The notes: a model not told the origin generated them from the letters alone. Positions 17,197 to 26,511 are shown, numbered from the stretch's first letter. The stretch is 64,000 nt of DNA from Bacillus pseudomycoides (GCF_022811845.1 NZ_CP064266.1:558001-622000); one strand, 5' to 3'. Made by a program: numbers and translations.

Positions 17197-18312
17197 TTAT
17201 CGTTGTGCCAGTGGTACATAACGTTGATGCGTTGGTCCATTGTAATCAGCACGTGGACGGATTAAGCGGTTATTTTCATATTGTTCTAGAATATGAGCTA
17301 ACCATCCTGACATACGGCTAATTGCAAAGATTGGTGTAAATAAGTCATGATCAATTCCTAAACAATGGTAAACGGAAGCAGAATAGAAATCGACATTTGG
17401 TGGAAGACCTTTTTCTTTTGTAACAATGTCCTCAATTTTGATAGACATATTATACCATTTCTCTTCCCCTAAAAGCACGCATAATTTCTTAGACATTTCA
17501 CGCAAATGTTTCGCACGAGGATCACCGTGCTCATATACGCGATGGCCAAATCCCATAATCTTCACTTTATTTTGAAGTGCATTATAAATATAGGATTCTA
17601 CATTTTCTTCTTCGCCAATTTCTTTTAACATCTTCATTACATTTTCATTTGCCCCACCGTGCAGAGGGCCTTTTAACGCGCCAATTGCTGCTGTAATACC
17701 AGAATACACATCTGAAAGTGTCGCAACACAGACACGCGCTGTAAATGTAGAAGCATTTAACTCATGATCCGCATGAAGTACAAGCGCTTTATCAAAAGCT
17801 TCAATTTCCACTTCATTTGGTTCGCGGTCATTTAACATATAGATAAAGTTTGCAGCCAATGATAAATCTTTTCGTGGCTCAACAACTTCTAATCCTTTAC
17901 GAATTCTTGCATACGCTGCAACAAGAGTACCTACTTGAGCTTGTAATTTAACCGCTTTCAAATAATTGGACTTCTCATCCATTAATTCAGCGCTCTCATC
18001 GTATAATGATAACATGGAAATCGCAGTTCGTAAAACAGACATCGGATGTGCAATCTTTAAATCTACTTGTTTTAAATATGATAAAATCTCACTTGGAACT
18101 TTAGAATATTCAGATAGAGTTCCCTTTAACTCATTTAATTCCTCTTCATTAGGAAGTTTACGGTGCCATAATAAATATACCACTTCTTCAAACGTAGCAT
18201 TTTCCGCTAAATCATCAATATTATACCCAACATACGTTAATGTATCATCAATAATAGAACTCACGGATGATGTTGTTGCTACTACCCCTTCTAATCCTCG
18301 AATAACAGTCAT
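17197..18312 (-). CDS. citZ: Citrate synthase
   Basis: Condenses oxaloacetate and acetyl-CoA. Short Gram-positive form, 371 aa, with the active-site segments LHGGANE, GFGHRVYE and PNVDFYSASV. The frame opens at 18345, but AAAGGAGAG precedes the ATG at 18312, giving MTVIRGLEGV. Head of the citZ-icd-mdh group; a promoter with a palindromic site lies at 18381-18410. Confidence 0.96.
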   Translation of the reverse strand: MTVIRGLEGVVATTSSVSSIIDDTLTYVGYNIDDLAENATFEEVVYLLWHRKLPNEEELNELKGTLSEYSKVPSEILSYLKQVDLKIAHPMSVLRTAISMLSLYDESAELMDEKSNYLKAVKLQAQVGTLVAAYARIRKGLEVVEPRKDLSLAANFIYMLNDREPNEVEIEAFDKALVLHADHELNASTFTARVCVATLSDVYSGITAAIGALKGPLHGGANENVMKMLKEIGEEENVESYIYNALQNKVKIMGFGHRVYEHGDPRAKHLREMSKKLCVLLGEEKWYNMSIKIEDIVTKEKGLPPNVDFYSASVYHCLGIDHDLFTPIFAISRMSGWLAHILEQYENNRLIRPRADYNGPTHQRYVPLAQR

Positions 18313-18380
18313 GACATTCTCTCCTTTTCCTGAAAATTCTCCCAACCTTGCTCCCTTATATCTGTTTGCTTCCCTTCTAA

Positions 18381-18410
18381 ATTATGAACGCTCGTTCACT
18401 CTTTAGGCAA
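18381..18410 (-). promoter_or_regulatory. Predicted citZ promoter with palindromic operator
   Basis: Minus strand -35 TTGCCT (18405-18410), 18-bp spacer, -10 CATAAT (18381-18386). The spacer contains the perfect palindrome TGAACG-AG-CGTTCA (18385-18398), a shape typical of TetR-family operators. Which regulator binds is unknown. Confidence 0.5.
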
Positions 18411-18447
18411 GCAAAATGCACGATCATGCAAATTTGTTGTGGTGTTC

Positions 18448-18526
18448 CCATCTCGTTGTTCCATTGCTTTATCAAAGCATGAGCGTGAGTTTCTCCCCGA
18501 ATCCTCACGCTTAGAACAACAGATGG
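18448..18526. ncRNA. Possible three-way-junction structured element upstream of citZ
   Basis: The outer stem CCATCT-GTTGTTC / GAACAACAGATGG (one-base bulge) closes two inner hairpins: TGCTTT/AAAGCA (18465-18479) and AGCGTGAG/CTCACGCT (18482-18511). The pieces abut almost without unpaired bases. It lies between the terminator of the upstream gene and the citZ promoter. Whether it is transcribed is unknown. Confidence 0.4.
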
Positions 18527-18557
18527 TGAGGAAAACTAGTTTCGAAGAGTTTAGGAT

Positions 18558-18606
18558 AAAAACAACATAAAACAATATCAGTAAAAAATTACTTTATGTT
18601 GTTTTT
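18558..18606 (-). terminator. Terminator of the UPF0756 gene
   Basis: Stem AAAAACAACATAAA / TTTATGTTGTTTTT with a 21-base loop and a T run on the minus strand. Confidence 0.7.
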
Positions 18607-18730
18607 ATTTTATATGGTGTAAGTCTTCGTTGCTATGTAGCCTTTATGTGTCTTCTAATTCTATTATAAACAATTATCTGACTTTTGTGAATGGAAAGAA
18701 TTCAAAAAATTTATATTACTATAAAATTCC

Positions 18731-19192
18731 TCATTTAAACATCTGTATAATGTTCATCACCGCATAAGCAATTCCCGCTCCGATTAATGGTCCTACAGCG
18801 ACTCCATTAAACAACGCAACTGCTATAATTGTTCCAAATACGAGCGCAGTTGTAATATGAGGATCACTCGTTAATAACTGTACTCCCCCTTTTGCCAAGA
18901 GAGCAACCGCTATTCCTGACGCTAAAGCAATCCATGCGTAATAAGATTTAGTCGCTTCACCTAACTGCTTAAATCCGATTTCACCCGTAGCAATTGGAAC
19001 AAGAACTGCAATCGTAATAACCGTTACACCAAGATTAATTCCTTTTGTTTGTAAATATGGAAGAATTTTATCTCCTAAAAACGTCCACTTTAACAAAAAC
19101 AAAACACCAACTGCTACAGTAAGTGATTGGTTTTTAGCAATAAGTCCAATAATAAGTAGTATGAATAAAAATAACGTTGATTGACTAATCAT
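18731..19192 (-). CDS. UPF0756 / DUF441 membrane protein (YtwI-like)
   Basis: 153-aa predicted membrane protein with about four to five helices, matching the UPF0756 (DUF441) family found near pyk and citZ in bacilli as YtwI; function unknown. The frame stays open upstream to 19429, but the family start MISQSTLFLF at 19192 has an AAAGGAAG site in front, so the extra 79 codons are taken as chance. Confidence 0.85.
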   Translation of the reverse strand: MISQSTLFLFILLIIGLIAKNQSLTVAVGVLFLLKWTFLGDKILPYLQTKGINLGVTVITIAVLVPIATGEIGFKQLGEATKSYYAWIALASGIAVALLAKGGVQLLTSDPHITTALVFGTIIAVALFNGVAVGPLIGAGIAYAVMNIIQMFK

Positions 19193-19598
19193 GATTACAC
19201 TTCCTTTCTGAAAATAATGAACCGGTTTACAAAATAAATTGCTGTTAAACATATCATTATACACGCTATAGACGAAAGTGTTCATCGATCCATATAGATG
19301 ATATACACAAACTTCTAACACTTTAAATAAGTTTGAAATGAAATGTTTATAATTTCCAAAAGGGAAAAGCACTCTTCTTTCTTTTCTTATAAGAAACAGG
19401 TAAAATAAAAAATAACTCAAGTGAGACACTCATCAAACAGCATTAAAAATATTTTTACTGTTGGTTAACCATCACCGTCAAGCTATTAAAACCAGATTAC
19501 TTCGCACCTTGAAGCGAGGCAACCTGCCCGCAAATAGCAGGATAAATCCATCATTCCACTATAACATAAATACCATTTGGAATGGGAGGTAGGCACAT
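19193..19598. other. Spacer between divergent UPF0756 gene and ytvI
   Basis: About 405 bp without a gene. The right third holds a bcr1 relic (19411-19546). The rest is AT-rich and must carry both divergent promoters, which I could not fix by eye. Confidence 0.5.
19411..19546 (+). repeat. Diverged bcr1-like element
   Basis: Begins CAAGTGAGACACTCATCA, comparable to AAAGTGAAACTTTAATCA of the intact copy, and ends GAGGCAACCTGCCC...GCAGGATAAA, comparable to its end. The middle has diverged, but the hairpin-forming halves remain. Confidence 0.5.
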
Positions 19599-20717
19599 TT
19601 GAATAGAAATTCACTGTATATCATATTGCGACTTATATTTGTCATTTTAGCAACGATAATTGGGTTCTACGCGCTTTTATATGTTTCAGGTCTTATATAC
19701 CCTTTTATTATCGCATTAGCTTTTGCTTATTTAATCAACCCAGTCGTAAATTTTCTCAATCAAAAACTACAATTCCCCCGTGCCTTAGCGGTACTCGTCA
19801 GTTTAATTCTCGTGTTCGGTGCCATCGTCGGACTTGTTACATACCTTGTGACAGAAGCCATTTCCGCCACAACTTACTTACTGCAAATCGTCACAGAAAA
19901 GTTTCCAGCAATTGTACAATATGCACAGCAATTTGCACTCAATAATATTATGCCTTTATATGATGATTTAATTTCTCAATTTAATCATCTAGGTGAATCA
20001 CAGCAATATACAATTACACAAAACATTCAAAATCTAGGAACGGAAGCAACACAGCAGATGAAAGAATTGTTGACCGCTATTATAAGCGGATTAACAAACT
20101 TCATCAGTGCACTTCCAACGACTTTAACAGTTCTTGTCTTCATCTTATTAGCAACTTTCTTTATTAGTTTTGATTGGCATACACTTGCTTATAAAGTGAA
20201 ACAATTGCTTCCGAATCGCGTACACGGATATGGAAAAACTATTTTTGTCGATTTGCGAAAAGCATTATTTGGATTTGTAAAAGCACAACTCACACTTGTA
20301 TCTATGACAACCATCATTGTACTAATTGGACTATTAATTTTGCGTGTACCCTATGCTATCACAATCGCAATCATTACCGGAGTTGTAGACTTGCTTCCTT
20401 ATTTAGGAACGGGAGCAGTTTTTGTCCCTTGGGTTATATATGTATTTTTCACAGGGGATACAGCATTCGCAATCGGTCTACTTATTTTATATATTGTCGT
20501 CATTGTTCAAAGACAAATCATGGAGCCAAAAGTATTATCATCCAATATTGGACTCGATCCACTCCCAACACTTATCGCATTATTCGTTGGATTTAAGCTA
20601 TATGGTTTTTTAGGATTAATCATCGGTCCTGTCACATTGGTACTATTAAACACATTGCACAAAGCCCATGTATTTCATGATTTATGGAAGTTTATTAAAG
20701 GTCCACCATTAAAATAA
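19599..20717 (+). CDS. ytvI: Sporulation integral membrane protein YtvI (AI-2E family)
   Basis: 372 aa, about seven to eight transmembrane helices in the AI-2E / PerM family, with the conserved C-terminal block YLGTGAVFVPW and GLDPLPTLIALFVGFKLYGFLG. The TTG start has a GGGAGG site 9 nt upstream. In B. subtilis, YtvI is annotated as a sporulation membrane protein; the transported substrate is not known. Alone on the plus strand with its own terminator. Confidence 0.88.
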   Translation: MNRNSLYIILRLIFVILATIIGFYALLYVSGLIYPFIIALAFAYLINPVVNFLNQKLQFPRALAVLVSLILVFGAIVGLVTYLVTEAISATTYLLQIVTEKFPAIVQYAQQFALNNIMPLYDDLISQFNHLGESQQYTITQNIQNLGTEATQQMKELLTAIISGLTNFISALPTTLTVLVFILLATFFISFDWHTLAYKVKQLLPNRVHGYGKTIFVDLRKALFGFVKAQLTLVSMTTIIVLIGLLILRVPYAITIAIITGVVDLLPYLGTGAVFVPWVIYVFFTGDTAFAIGLLILYIVVIVQRQIMEPKVLSSNIGLDPLPTLIALFVGFKLYGFLGLIIGPVTLVLLNTLHKAHVFHDLWKFIKGPPLK

Positions 20718-20767
20718 CATTTTCACTCTCAGCCAAGTCTTACATTTAAATGTTCTTCCAAAAAAAT

Positions 20768-20814
20768 AAAACAAGGGAATTACCCATAACAAATGGATAA
20801 TTCCCTTGTTTTTT
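20768..20814 (+). terminator. Terminator of ytvI
   Basis: ACAAGGGAATTA / TAATTCCCTTGT stem followed by a T run. Confidence 0.85.
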
Positions 20815-21019
20815 GCATGAAATGACATCTTCAAGGTTGATTTTACATTTTTATTCTGTTTTATACATTTTTATTATTACCTTTTCTTCCTTTTTCTTCA
20901 AATGAATAAAAATACATCCTAGTCCATATTAATGGTCAGCAAACTCCTAACTCACTATTATTCAGAATCAACAGGCCAAAAAAAAAAAAAAAAATGATAC
21001 GCGCAACTTTATCCTTCAA
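20815..21019. other. Spacer with an 18-base A tract
   Basis: Convergent gap between ytvI and fxsA. Contains an uninterrupted run of 18 A (20977-20994). No gene seen. Confidence 0.6.
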
Positions 21020-21062
21020 AAAAATAGCACTTAGAACAATTTGTGTTCTAAGTGCTATTTTT
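21020..21062. terminator. Terminator overlapping the fxsA stop codon
   Basis: AAAAATAGCACTTAGAAC and its complement form an 18-bp stem. The fxsA stop codon (21055-21057) lies inside the 5' arm. Confidence 0.75.
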
Positions 21063-21444
21063 GCACTATAACGGTTGTATTCTTTCTTAATTTCCATTCT
21101 AACCATTTCATTATTACAGGCTTACATAACTTTCTCGTTGCCGGAAATATAAAAATAAGCCCTATTATATCTGTTACGTACCCAGGTACCAACAGAAACA
21201 CTCCACCCACAAAGACAAAAATACCATCTAATACAGCATCACCTGGCATCTCACCCCTATTCAACCTTGAACGAATTTCTCTCAATACCATAAACCCCTG
21301 TCGTTTCGCTAAATAAGTACCAAGCACACCCGTAAACACAATCATAGCAAACGTTGGCCACATACCAATCAAGTGACTAGAACCAAATAGCAGTGTCACT
21401 TCAAGCGCTGAAATTAAAATAAAAAGAAACAGCATCCACTTCAT
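21055..21444 (-). CDS. fxsA: FxsA family membrane protein
   Basis: 130-aa small membrane protein of the FxsA/YtzA family, with helices at about 1-25, 27-45 and 70-100 and the motif LVPGYVTDIIGL. E. coli FxsA overproduction blocks exclusion of phage T7 by plasmid F; the cellular role in bacilli is unknown. The frame opens at a GTG at 21462; the ATG at 21444 is preceded by GGAG and gives the family start MKWMLFLF. Upstream of it lies pyk, in the same direction but with its own terminator. Confidence 0.88.
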   Translation of the reverse strand: MKWMLFLFILISALEVTLLFGSSHLIGMWPTFAMIVFTGVLGTYLAKRQGFMVLREIRSRLNRGEMPGDAVLDGIFVFVGGVFLLVPGYVTDIIGLIFIFPATRKLCKPVIMKWLEWKLRKNTTVIVQK

Positions 21445-21462
21445 TTCCCCACTCTCCTTCAC

Positions 21463-21720
21463 CTTACTATTTATAACTCACAATATACCCACCTCAGAAG
21501 AACAACTCTAGAAACGATCTATCCCTTCATAAAGAGAGCAACCTTTACCTATCGCTCCACACGACCTCACACCTATAAAATGGCACTTCACCGCTCTTTT
21601 ATAGGACAAAGCCTTAACTCGGATAAAAACAGCACCAAGAGCCTCTTAAACACTAATAACAACAACTCTATCACTACCAATCCTCTTATCTTCACTACGT
21701 TTTTTTGTATTCTAGGTGTA
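21463..21720. other. Gene-free spacer upstream of fxsA
   Basis: Contains a hairpin CCTATAAAA / TTTTATAGG (21571-21604). The open frame on the plus strand here is rich in Ser/Thr/Asn with no family character and is not called. Confidence 0.5.
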
Positions 21721-21749
21721 AAAAAAGAGAAGGACTCCCATCCTTCTCT
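21721..21749 (-). terminator. Terminator of pyk
   Basis: AGAAGGA / TCCTTCT stem followed by a seven-T run on the minus strand. Confidence 0.85.
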
Positions 21750-21761
21750 TCACACTACTTC

Positions 21762-23519
21762 TTATAGCACTTCCGCATGTCCATTATAAACAATTCCGCG
21801 TGCCGCATCAACTGTTACTTCTTGGCCATTTTTTAGAGTTGCTGTCACACCATTTACACCAACGATAACCGGAATACCGATTGATACACCTACAACAGCT
21901 GCATGGCTTGTTAAGCCGCCTTCTTCCACTACTAGAGCTGCAGCTTTTTCAATTGCAGGAATCATATCTTTATCAGTGCTTGTTGTAACTAGGATATCTC
22001 CTTCTGTTACGTTTGCTACAGCTTCTGCAGCTGTTTTCGCTACAACCACTTTACCTTTTGCAGCTTTGCGACCAATCCCTTGTCCTTTAGCGATTTCTTC
22101 ACCAACAACATGGATTTTCATTAAGTTTGTTGTACCAGTTTCAGCAACTGGTACACCAGCAGTAATTACAACTGTATCTCCAAGTCCGATTAGACCCGCA
22201 TCCATAACTGTTTGAATTGCAGTATCTAACATTTCATCAGTAGATGCTGCACGTTTTCCAGCCATAAATGCTTGTACACCCCAAACAAGCGCAAGACGAC
22301 GGCCCACTTGCTCGTCAGATGTTACAGCTACGATTGGAGATTTCGGACGATATTTAGAGATCATTTTTGCCGTATATCCACTTTCTGTTGGAGCTACGAT
22401 TGCAGCTACATCAAGAGCAAGTGCTGTGTGTGCAACAGATTGACTGATTGCATCTGTAATTGTTGGCGTAAACTCTTTAATACGTTTTTTGAACATATCT
22501 TCGTATTGCAATGATTTTTCAACACGTACTGCGATGTTTGCCATCATTGTTACTGCTTCTACTGGGTATTGTCCCGCTGCAGTTTCACCAGAAAGCATGA
22601 TTGCATCTGTACCATCAAAGATTGCGTTCGCTACGTCACTTGCTTCTGCGCGAGTTGGGCGTGGGTTACGTTGCATAGAATCTAACATTTGTGTTGCAGT
22701 AATAACCGGTTTACCTAATACATTACATTTTTTAATTAGGCGTTTTTGTACTAATGGTACTTCTTCTGGTGGAATTTCTACACCCATGTCACCACGAGCT
22801 ACCATTAAACCGTCAGAAACTTCTAAGATAGAATCGATGTTATCGATACCTTCTTGGTTTTCAATTTTTGGTACGATTTGAATGAATTGTGCATTATGCG
22901 CTTCTAACAATTCACGGATTTCTAACACGTCAGCTGCTTTACGAACGAAAGATGCCGCGATGAAATCAACTTTTTGCTCGATACCGAAGACGATATCTTT
23001 TACGTCTTTTTCAGTGATACCAGGAAGCTTAATGCTTACGTTTGGTACGTTAACACCTTTTTTATTTTTCACAGTTCCGCTGTTTAATACTTTTGTACGG
23101 ATGTTTCCATCAGCTTTCTCGATTACTTCTAGTTCGATAAGACCGTCATCAATTAGAACGCGAGAACCTGGATCTACATCATCATAAAGACCAGCATAAG
23201 ATACAGAGAACTTCTCTGCAGTTCCTAATACTTGCTCAGTAGAGATCACTACTTCTGCACCTGTTACAAGCTCAGCTTGTCCGTCTACGAAATCATGTGT
23301 ACGGATTTCTGGACCTTTTGTATCAAGTAAGATCGCAACTGTTTTACCAGTTTTCTTTGAAGCTTCACGAATGTTTTTAATACGTGCTCCGTGCTCTTCA
23401 TGGCTACCATGAGAGAAGTTTAAACGAGCAACGTTCATACCCGCTTCGATTAATTGCTCTAATTTCTCAATACTTTCACTAGCAGGACCTATAGTACATA
23501 CAATTTTAGTTTTACGCAT
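21762..23519 (-). CDS. pyk: Pyruvate kinase
   Basis: Final glycolytic step, phosphoenolpyruvate + ADP to pyruvate + ATP. Starts MRKTKIVCTIGPASES. Active-site segment IVPKIENQEGIDN and the MVARGDMGVE loop are present. At 585 aa it has the extra C-terminal PEP-utiliser-like domain (about 475-585, GGLTSHAAVVG) found in Bacillus and Geobacillus enzymes. Follows pfkA by 53 bp; the pair is one operon. Ribosome binding site GGAGG. Confidence 0.97.
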   Translation of the reverse strand: MRKTKIVCTIGPASESIEKLEQLIEAGMNVARLNFSHGSHEEHGARIKNIREASKKTGKTVAILLDTKGPEIRTHDFVDGQAELVTGAEVVISTEQVLGTAEKFSVSYAGLYDDVDPGSRVLIDDGLIELEVIEKADGNIRTKVLNSGTVKNKKGVNVPNVSIKLPGITEKDVKDIVFGIEQKVDFIAASFVRKAADVLEIRELLEAHNAQFIQIVPKIENQEGIDNIDSILEVSDGLMVARGDMGVEIPPEEVPLVQKRLIKKCNVLGKPVITATQMLDSMQRNPRPTRAEASDVANAIFDGTDAIMLSGETAAGQYPVEAVTMMANIAVRVEKSLQYEDMFKKRIKEFTPTITDAISQSVAHTALALDVAAIVAPTESGYTAKMISKYRPKSPIVAVTSDEQVGRRLALVWGVQAFMAGKRAASTDEMLDTAIQTVMDAGLIGLGDTVVITAGVPVAETGTTNLMKIHVVGEEIAKGQGIGRKAAKGKVVVAKTAAEAVANVTEGDILVTTSTDKDMIPAIEKAAALVVEEGGLTSHAAVVGVSIGIPVIVGVNGVTATLKNGQEVTVDAARGIVYNGHAEVL

Positions 23520-23572
23520 ATTGCACCTCCGAAAATTATGAAACCGTTCCCAAATATTTGATATTACGCCGA

Positions 23573-24532
23573 TTAGATGGATAATTCTTTAGATAATTGA
23601 TACATATCTTTATCAATCGTATGTTTTTGAGCTAACGCTTCGATAATGTCATGATCAACAAGTTGGTTGTTTTGGATACCAACGCAGCGTCCACCTCTAC
23701 CTTCAATCAACAGTTCAACTGCTCTTGCACCCAGGCGGCTTGCTAATACACGATCTTGTGCACTTGGTGATCCACCACGTTGTACGTGACCTAATACAGT
23801 TACACGAGTATCAAAGTTTGTTGCTTCTTCAATGTGTTTACCGATGTCAATCGCGCTTCCAACACCTTCAGCTACGACGATAATACTATGTTTCTTTCCA
23901 CGCTCACTACCACGTTTCAAACGAGCAATAACATCTTCCATGTCATACTCTTCTTCTGGAATTAAGATTGTTTCTGCGCCATCTGCTAAACCAGCCCATA
24001 ATGCGATATCACCAGCGTGACGGCCCATTACTTCGATAACATATGTACGTTCATGAGATGTAGCTGTATCACGAATTTTATCGATTGCATCAATAACAGT
24101 GTTTAATGCTGTATCGAAACCAATTGTGAAGTCTGTCCCAGGAATATCATTATCAATTGTACCTGGTACACCGACACACGGGAATCCTTGCTCCGTTAAT
24201 TTTTTAGCACCTTGGTAAGAACCGTCTCCACCAATAACAACAAGTCCTTCAATGCCAAATTTATTTAATTGCTCGATACCTTTTAGTCGTACTTCTGGGT
24301 CTTTAAACTCAGGACATCTCGCTGTATATAATTTTGTACCACCACGGTGGATAATATCGCCAACAGAACCAAGTTCTAATTTTTCAATGTGACCAGAAAT
24401 TAATCCAGCGTATCCATGGTAGATACCATATACTTCTATATCATGGAAAATCGCTTTACGAACAACTGCACGAATGGCAGCATTCATACCAGGTGAATCT
24501 CCACCACTTGTTAATACACCAATACGTTTCAT
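23573..24532 (-). CDS. pfkA: ATP-dependent 6-phosphofructokinase
   Basis: Commits fructose-6-phosphate to glycolysis. 319 aa, standard bacterial form. It carries the ATP-binding GGDGSYQGA, the catalytic GTIDNDIPGTDFTIG with the Asp base, and EVMGRHAGDIA for fructose-6-phosphate. Residues for ADP/PEP allostery (R and K near 211-213, RGSERGKKHS) are present. First gene of pfkA-pyk. Ribosome binding site GAGGTG. Confidence 0.97.
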   Translation of the reverse strand: MKRIGVLTSGGDSPGMNAAIRAVVRKAIFHDIEVYGIYHGYAGLISGHIEKLELGSVGDIIHRGGTKLYTARCPEFKDPEVRLKGIEQLNKFGIEGLVVIGGDGSYQGAKKLTEQGFPCVGVPGTIDNDIPGTDFTIGFDTALNTVIDAIDKIRDTATSHERTYVIEVMGRHAGDIALWAGLADGAETILIPEEEYDMEDVIARLKRGSERGKKHSIIVVAEGVGSAIDIGKHIEEATNFDTRVTVLGHVQRGGSPSAQDRVLASRLGARAVELLIEGRGGRCVGIQNNQLVDHDIIEALAQKHTIDKDMYQLSKELSI

Positions 24533-24623
24533 TTGTACTCACCTCATAAAGATTATTTGCCTTATAATAAAATAACATGAAGAAATATAAAAATACAATG
24601 GAGAAGATGTGTCTTTTCACAAT

Positions 24624-24659
24624 AAAAACGTGCATTCGCGAAATGGAACGCACGCTTTT
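24624..24659 (-). terminator. Terminator of accA
   Basis: Imperfect stem CGTGCATTC / GAACGCACG flanked by A and T runs; the T run is on the minus strand just past accA. Confidence 0.7.
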
Positions 24660-24660
24660 C

Positions 24661-25635
24661 TTATTTTATCCAAATGGAAGCGTTTGAAAACGAAACTTGC
24701 CCAATTTTCATATATTTTTCATAACGTTTTTCGATTAATTCATCTTTCGAAATACCGTTTAATTGCCCAAATGTTTTTTTCAACATTAAATCAATATTTT
24801 CCGATTGCTTCAAAATATTACGATGCGCACCGCCGCGTGCTTCTGGAATAATTTCGTCAATTACACCTAATTCTTTCAAATCTGCCGCCGTGATTTTCAT
24901 CGCTTCTGCAGCTTCTTTCGCTTTTCCTGCATCTTTCCAAAGAATCGCTGCCGCTCCTTCTGGTGTAATAACAGAATAAGTGGAATTTTCTAGCATATGA
25001 ACGTAATCTCCTACTCCAAGACCTAGCGCACCACCACTGCCACCTTCACCGATAACAATGCAAATCACAGGTACAGTAAGCCCTGCCATTTCAAATAAAT
25101 TGCGTGCAATGGCTTCACTTTGACCACGTTCTTCAGCTGCTTTACCAGGATAAGCACCCTTTGTATCAATGAAACAGATGATTGGACGATTAAATTTCTC
25201 CGCTTGTTTCATTAAACGTAGCGCTTTTCGATATCCTTCTGGATGAGGCATCCCAAAATTACGACGAATATTTTCTTTCGTATCTTTCCCGCGCTGGTGC
25301 CCGATTACTGTTACAGGCATTCCATTATATTTCGCTATGCCGCCGACAATCGCTGCATCATCGCCATATAGACGATCTCCATGACATTCAAAAAAATCAG
25401 TAAATAAGTGCTTAATATAATCGAGCGTTGTCGGTCGTTCTGCATGACGAGCAATTTGAACGCGGTCCCATACTTTCATATTGCCGTATATTTCTTCCTC
25501 CAAGTTTTCTAGCTTGTCTTCCAAAATACGAATCTCCTCACTGAAGTCCATCTGGCTGTTTTTCGTATAGTCTTTCAGTTCACGAATCTTATTTCTTAGC
25601 TCAACAACTGGTTTTTCAAATTCTAGCTCTGCCAT
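24661..25635 (-). CDS. accA: Acetyl-CoA carboxylase, carboxyltransferase alpha subunit
   Basis: With AccD, transfers CO2 from carboxybiotin to acetyl-CoA to make malonyl-CoA for fatty acids. The crotonase-like fold has the oxyanion segment GEGGSGGALGLGVGD and ENSTYSVITPEGAAAILWKD. 324 aa. Its start overlaps the end of accD by 13 bp, so the two subunits are translationally coupled at equal amounts. Confidence 0.97.
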   Translation of the reverse strand: MAELEFEKPVVELRNKIRELKDYTKNSQMDFSEEIRILEDKLENLEEEIYGNMKVWDRVQIARHAERPTTLDYIKHLFTDFFECHGDRLYGDDAAIVGGIAKYNGMPVTVIGHQRGKDTKENIRRNFGMPHPEGYRKALRLMKQAEKFNRPIICFIDTKGAYPGKAAEERGQSEAIARNLFEMAGLTVPVICIVIGEGGSGGALGLGVGDYVHMLENSTYSVITPEGAAAILWKDAGKAKEAAEAMKITAADLKELGVIDEIIPEARGGAHRNILKQSENIDLMLKKTFGQLNGISKDELIEKRYEKYMKIGQVSFSNASIWIK

Positions 25636-26492
25636 ATAGCCGTTTCCCCTCCTTGATGAACTTCTAAAATCTTACGGAGCGACTCTTTCATATCGTCGCG
25701 ATGCACAACCGCATCCAATTGACCGTGCTCTAGTAAAAACTCTGCCGTTTGGAAGTCTTCTGGAAGTTTCTCACGCACTGTTTGTTCAATTACACGTCTA
25801 CCAGCAAAGCCGATAAGTGCACCTGGCTCTGCAAGATTATAGTCACCAAGTGAAGCGAAACTCGCTGAAACACCACCTGTTGTCGGATGAGTCATAACAG
25901 AAATAAATAATCCTCCAGCATTGCTGTGCTTTTTCAAAGCTACGCTCGTTTTTGCCATTTGCATTAAACTTAAAATACCTTCTTGCATACGCGCACCACC
26001 CGATGCAGTAAAGATAATAAATGGAACTTGTAATTCGTATGCTTTTTCAACTGCACGTGCAATTTTTTCTCCTACAACAGAGCCCATGCTGCCCATTCGA
26101 AAGCGAGAATCCATTACTGCAATCACAACAAGCATTTCATCAATTGTTCCTTCACCTGTCACAACTGCTTCATTTAATTCTGTTTTCTTGCGATCACTCT
26201 CTAATTTTTCTTCATAATTTGGGAACTCAAGTGGATTTAACGAAACCATCTCTTTGTCATACTCACGAAATGAACCTTCGTCCAATACACTATCCAGGCG
26301 TTCCCACGCATTCATAGGATGATGATAACCACAGTTTACACATACTTTTAAATTTTTAAGCAGCTCTTTTGTATACATTATTTTCTTACATTTCGGACAT
26401 TTTGTCATGACACCGTCCGGTACATCTTTTCGTACTTGTTCTGAAGGAATTGCAGCGTACTTTTTCTTTTTTACGAATAAATCTCTTAGCAC
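25623..26492 (-). CDS. accD: Acetyl-CoA carboxylase, carboxyltransferase beta subunit
   Basis: Partner of AccA. The N-terminal zinc ribbon has Cys32, Cys35, Cys51 and Cys54, which bind zinc and in E. coli also the acc mRNA. The crotonase-like domain has ASGGARMQEGILSLMQM. 289 aa. GTG start with AAAGGGGG seven bases before. A hairpin-rich leader lies upstream (26512-26600). FapR would be the expected regulator, but I see no clear FapR operator. Confidence 0.97.
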   Translation of the reverse strand: MLRDLFVKKKKYAAIPSEQVRKDVPDGVMTKCPKCKKIMYTKELLKNLKVCVNCGYHHPMNAWERLDSVLDEGSFREYDKEMVSLNPLEFPNYEEKLESDRKKTELNEAVVTGEGTIDEMLVVIAVMDSRFRMGSMGSVVGEKIARAVEKAYELQVPFIIFTASGGARMQEGILSLMQMAKTSVALKKHSNAGGLFISVMTHPTTGGVSASFASLGDYNLAEPGALIGFAGRRVIEQTVREKLPEDFQTAEFLLEHGQLDAVVHRDDMKESLRKILEVHQGGETAIWQS

Positions 26493-26511
26493 AATTTGAC
26501 CCCCTTTGTTG

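Noticed and set aside
18313..18345. N-terminal extension of citrate synthase
   Set aside because: The AAAGGAGAG site lies inside it and points to 18312.
19193..19429. 79-codon upstream extension of the UPF0756 protein
   Set aside because: Family proteins begin at MISQ; the extension is composition-biased and lacks a ribosome binding site.
21580..21789. 69-codon plus frame upstream of fxsA
   Set aside because: Asn/Ser/Thr-rich chance frame running through the pyk terminator.
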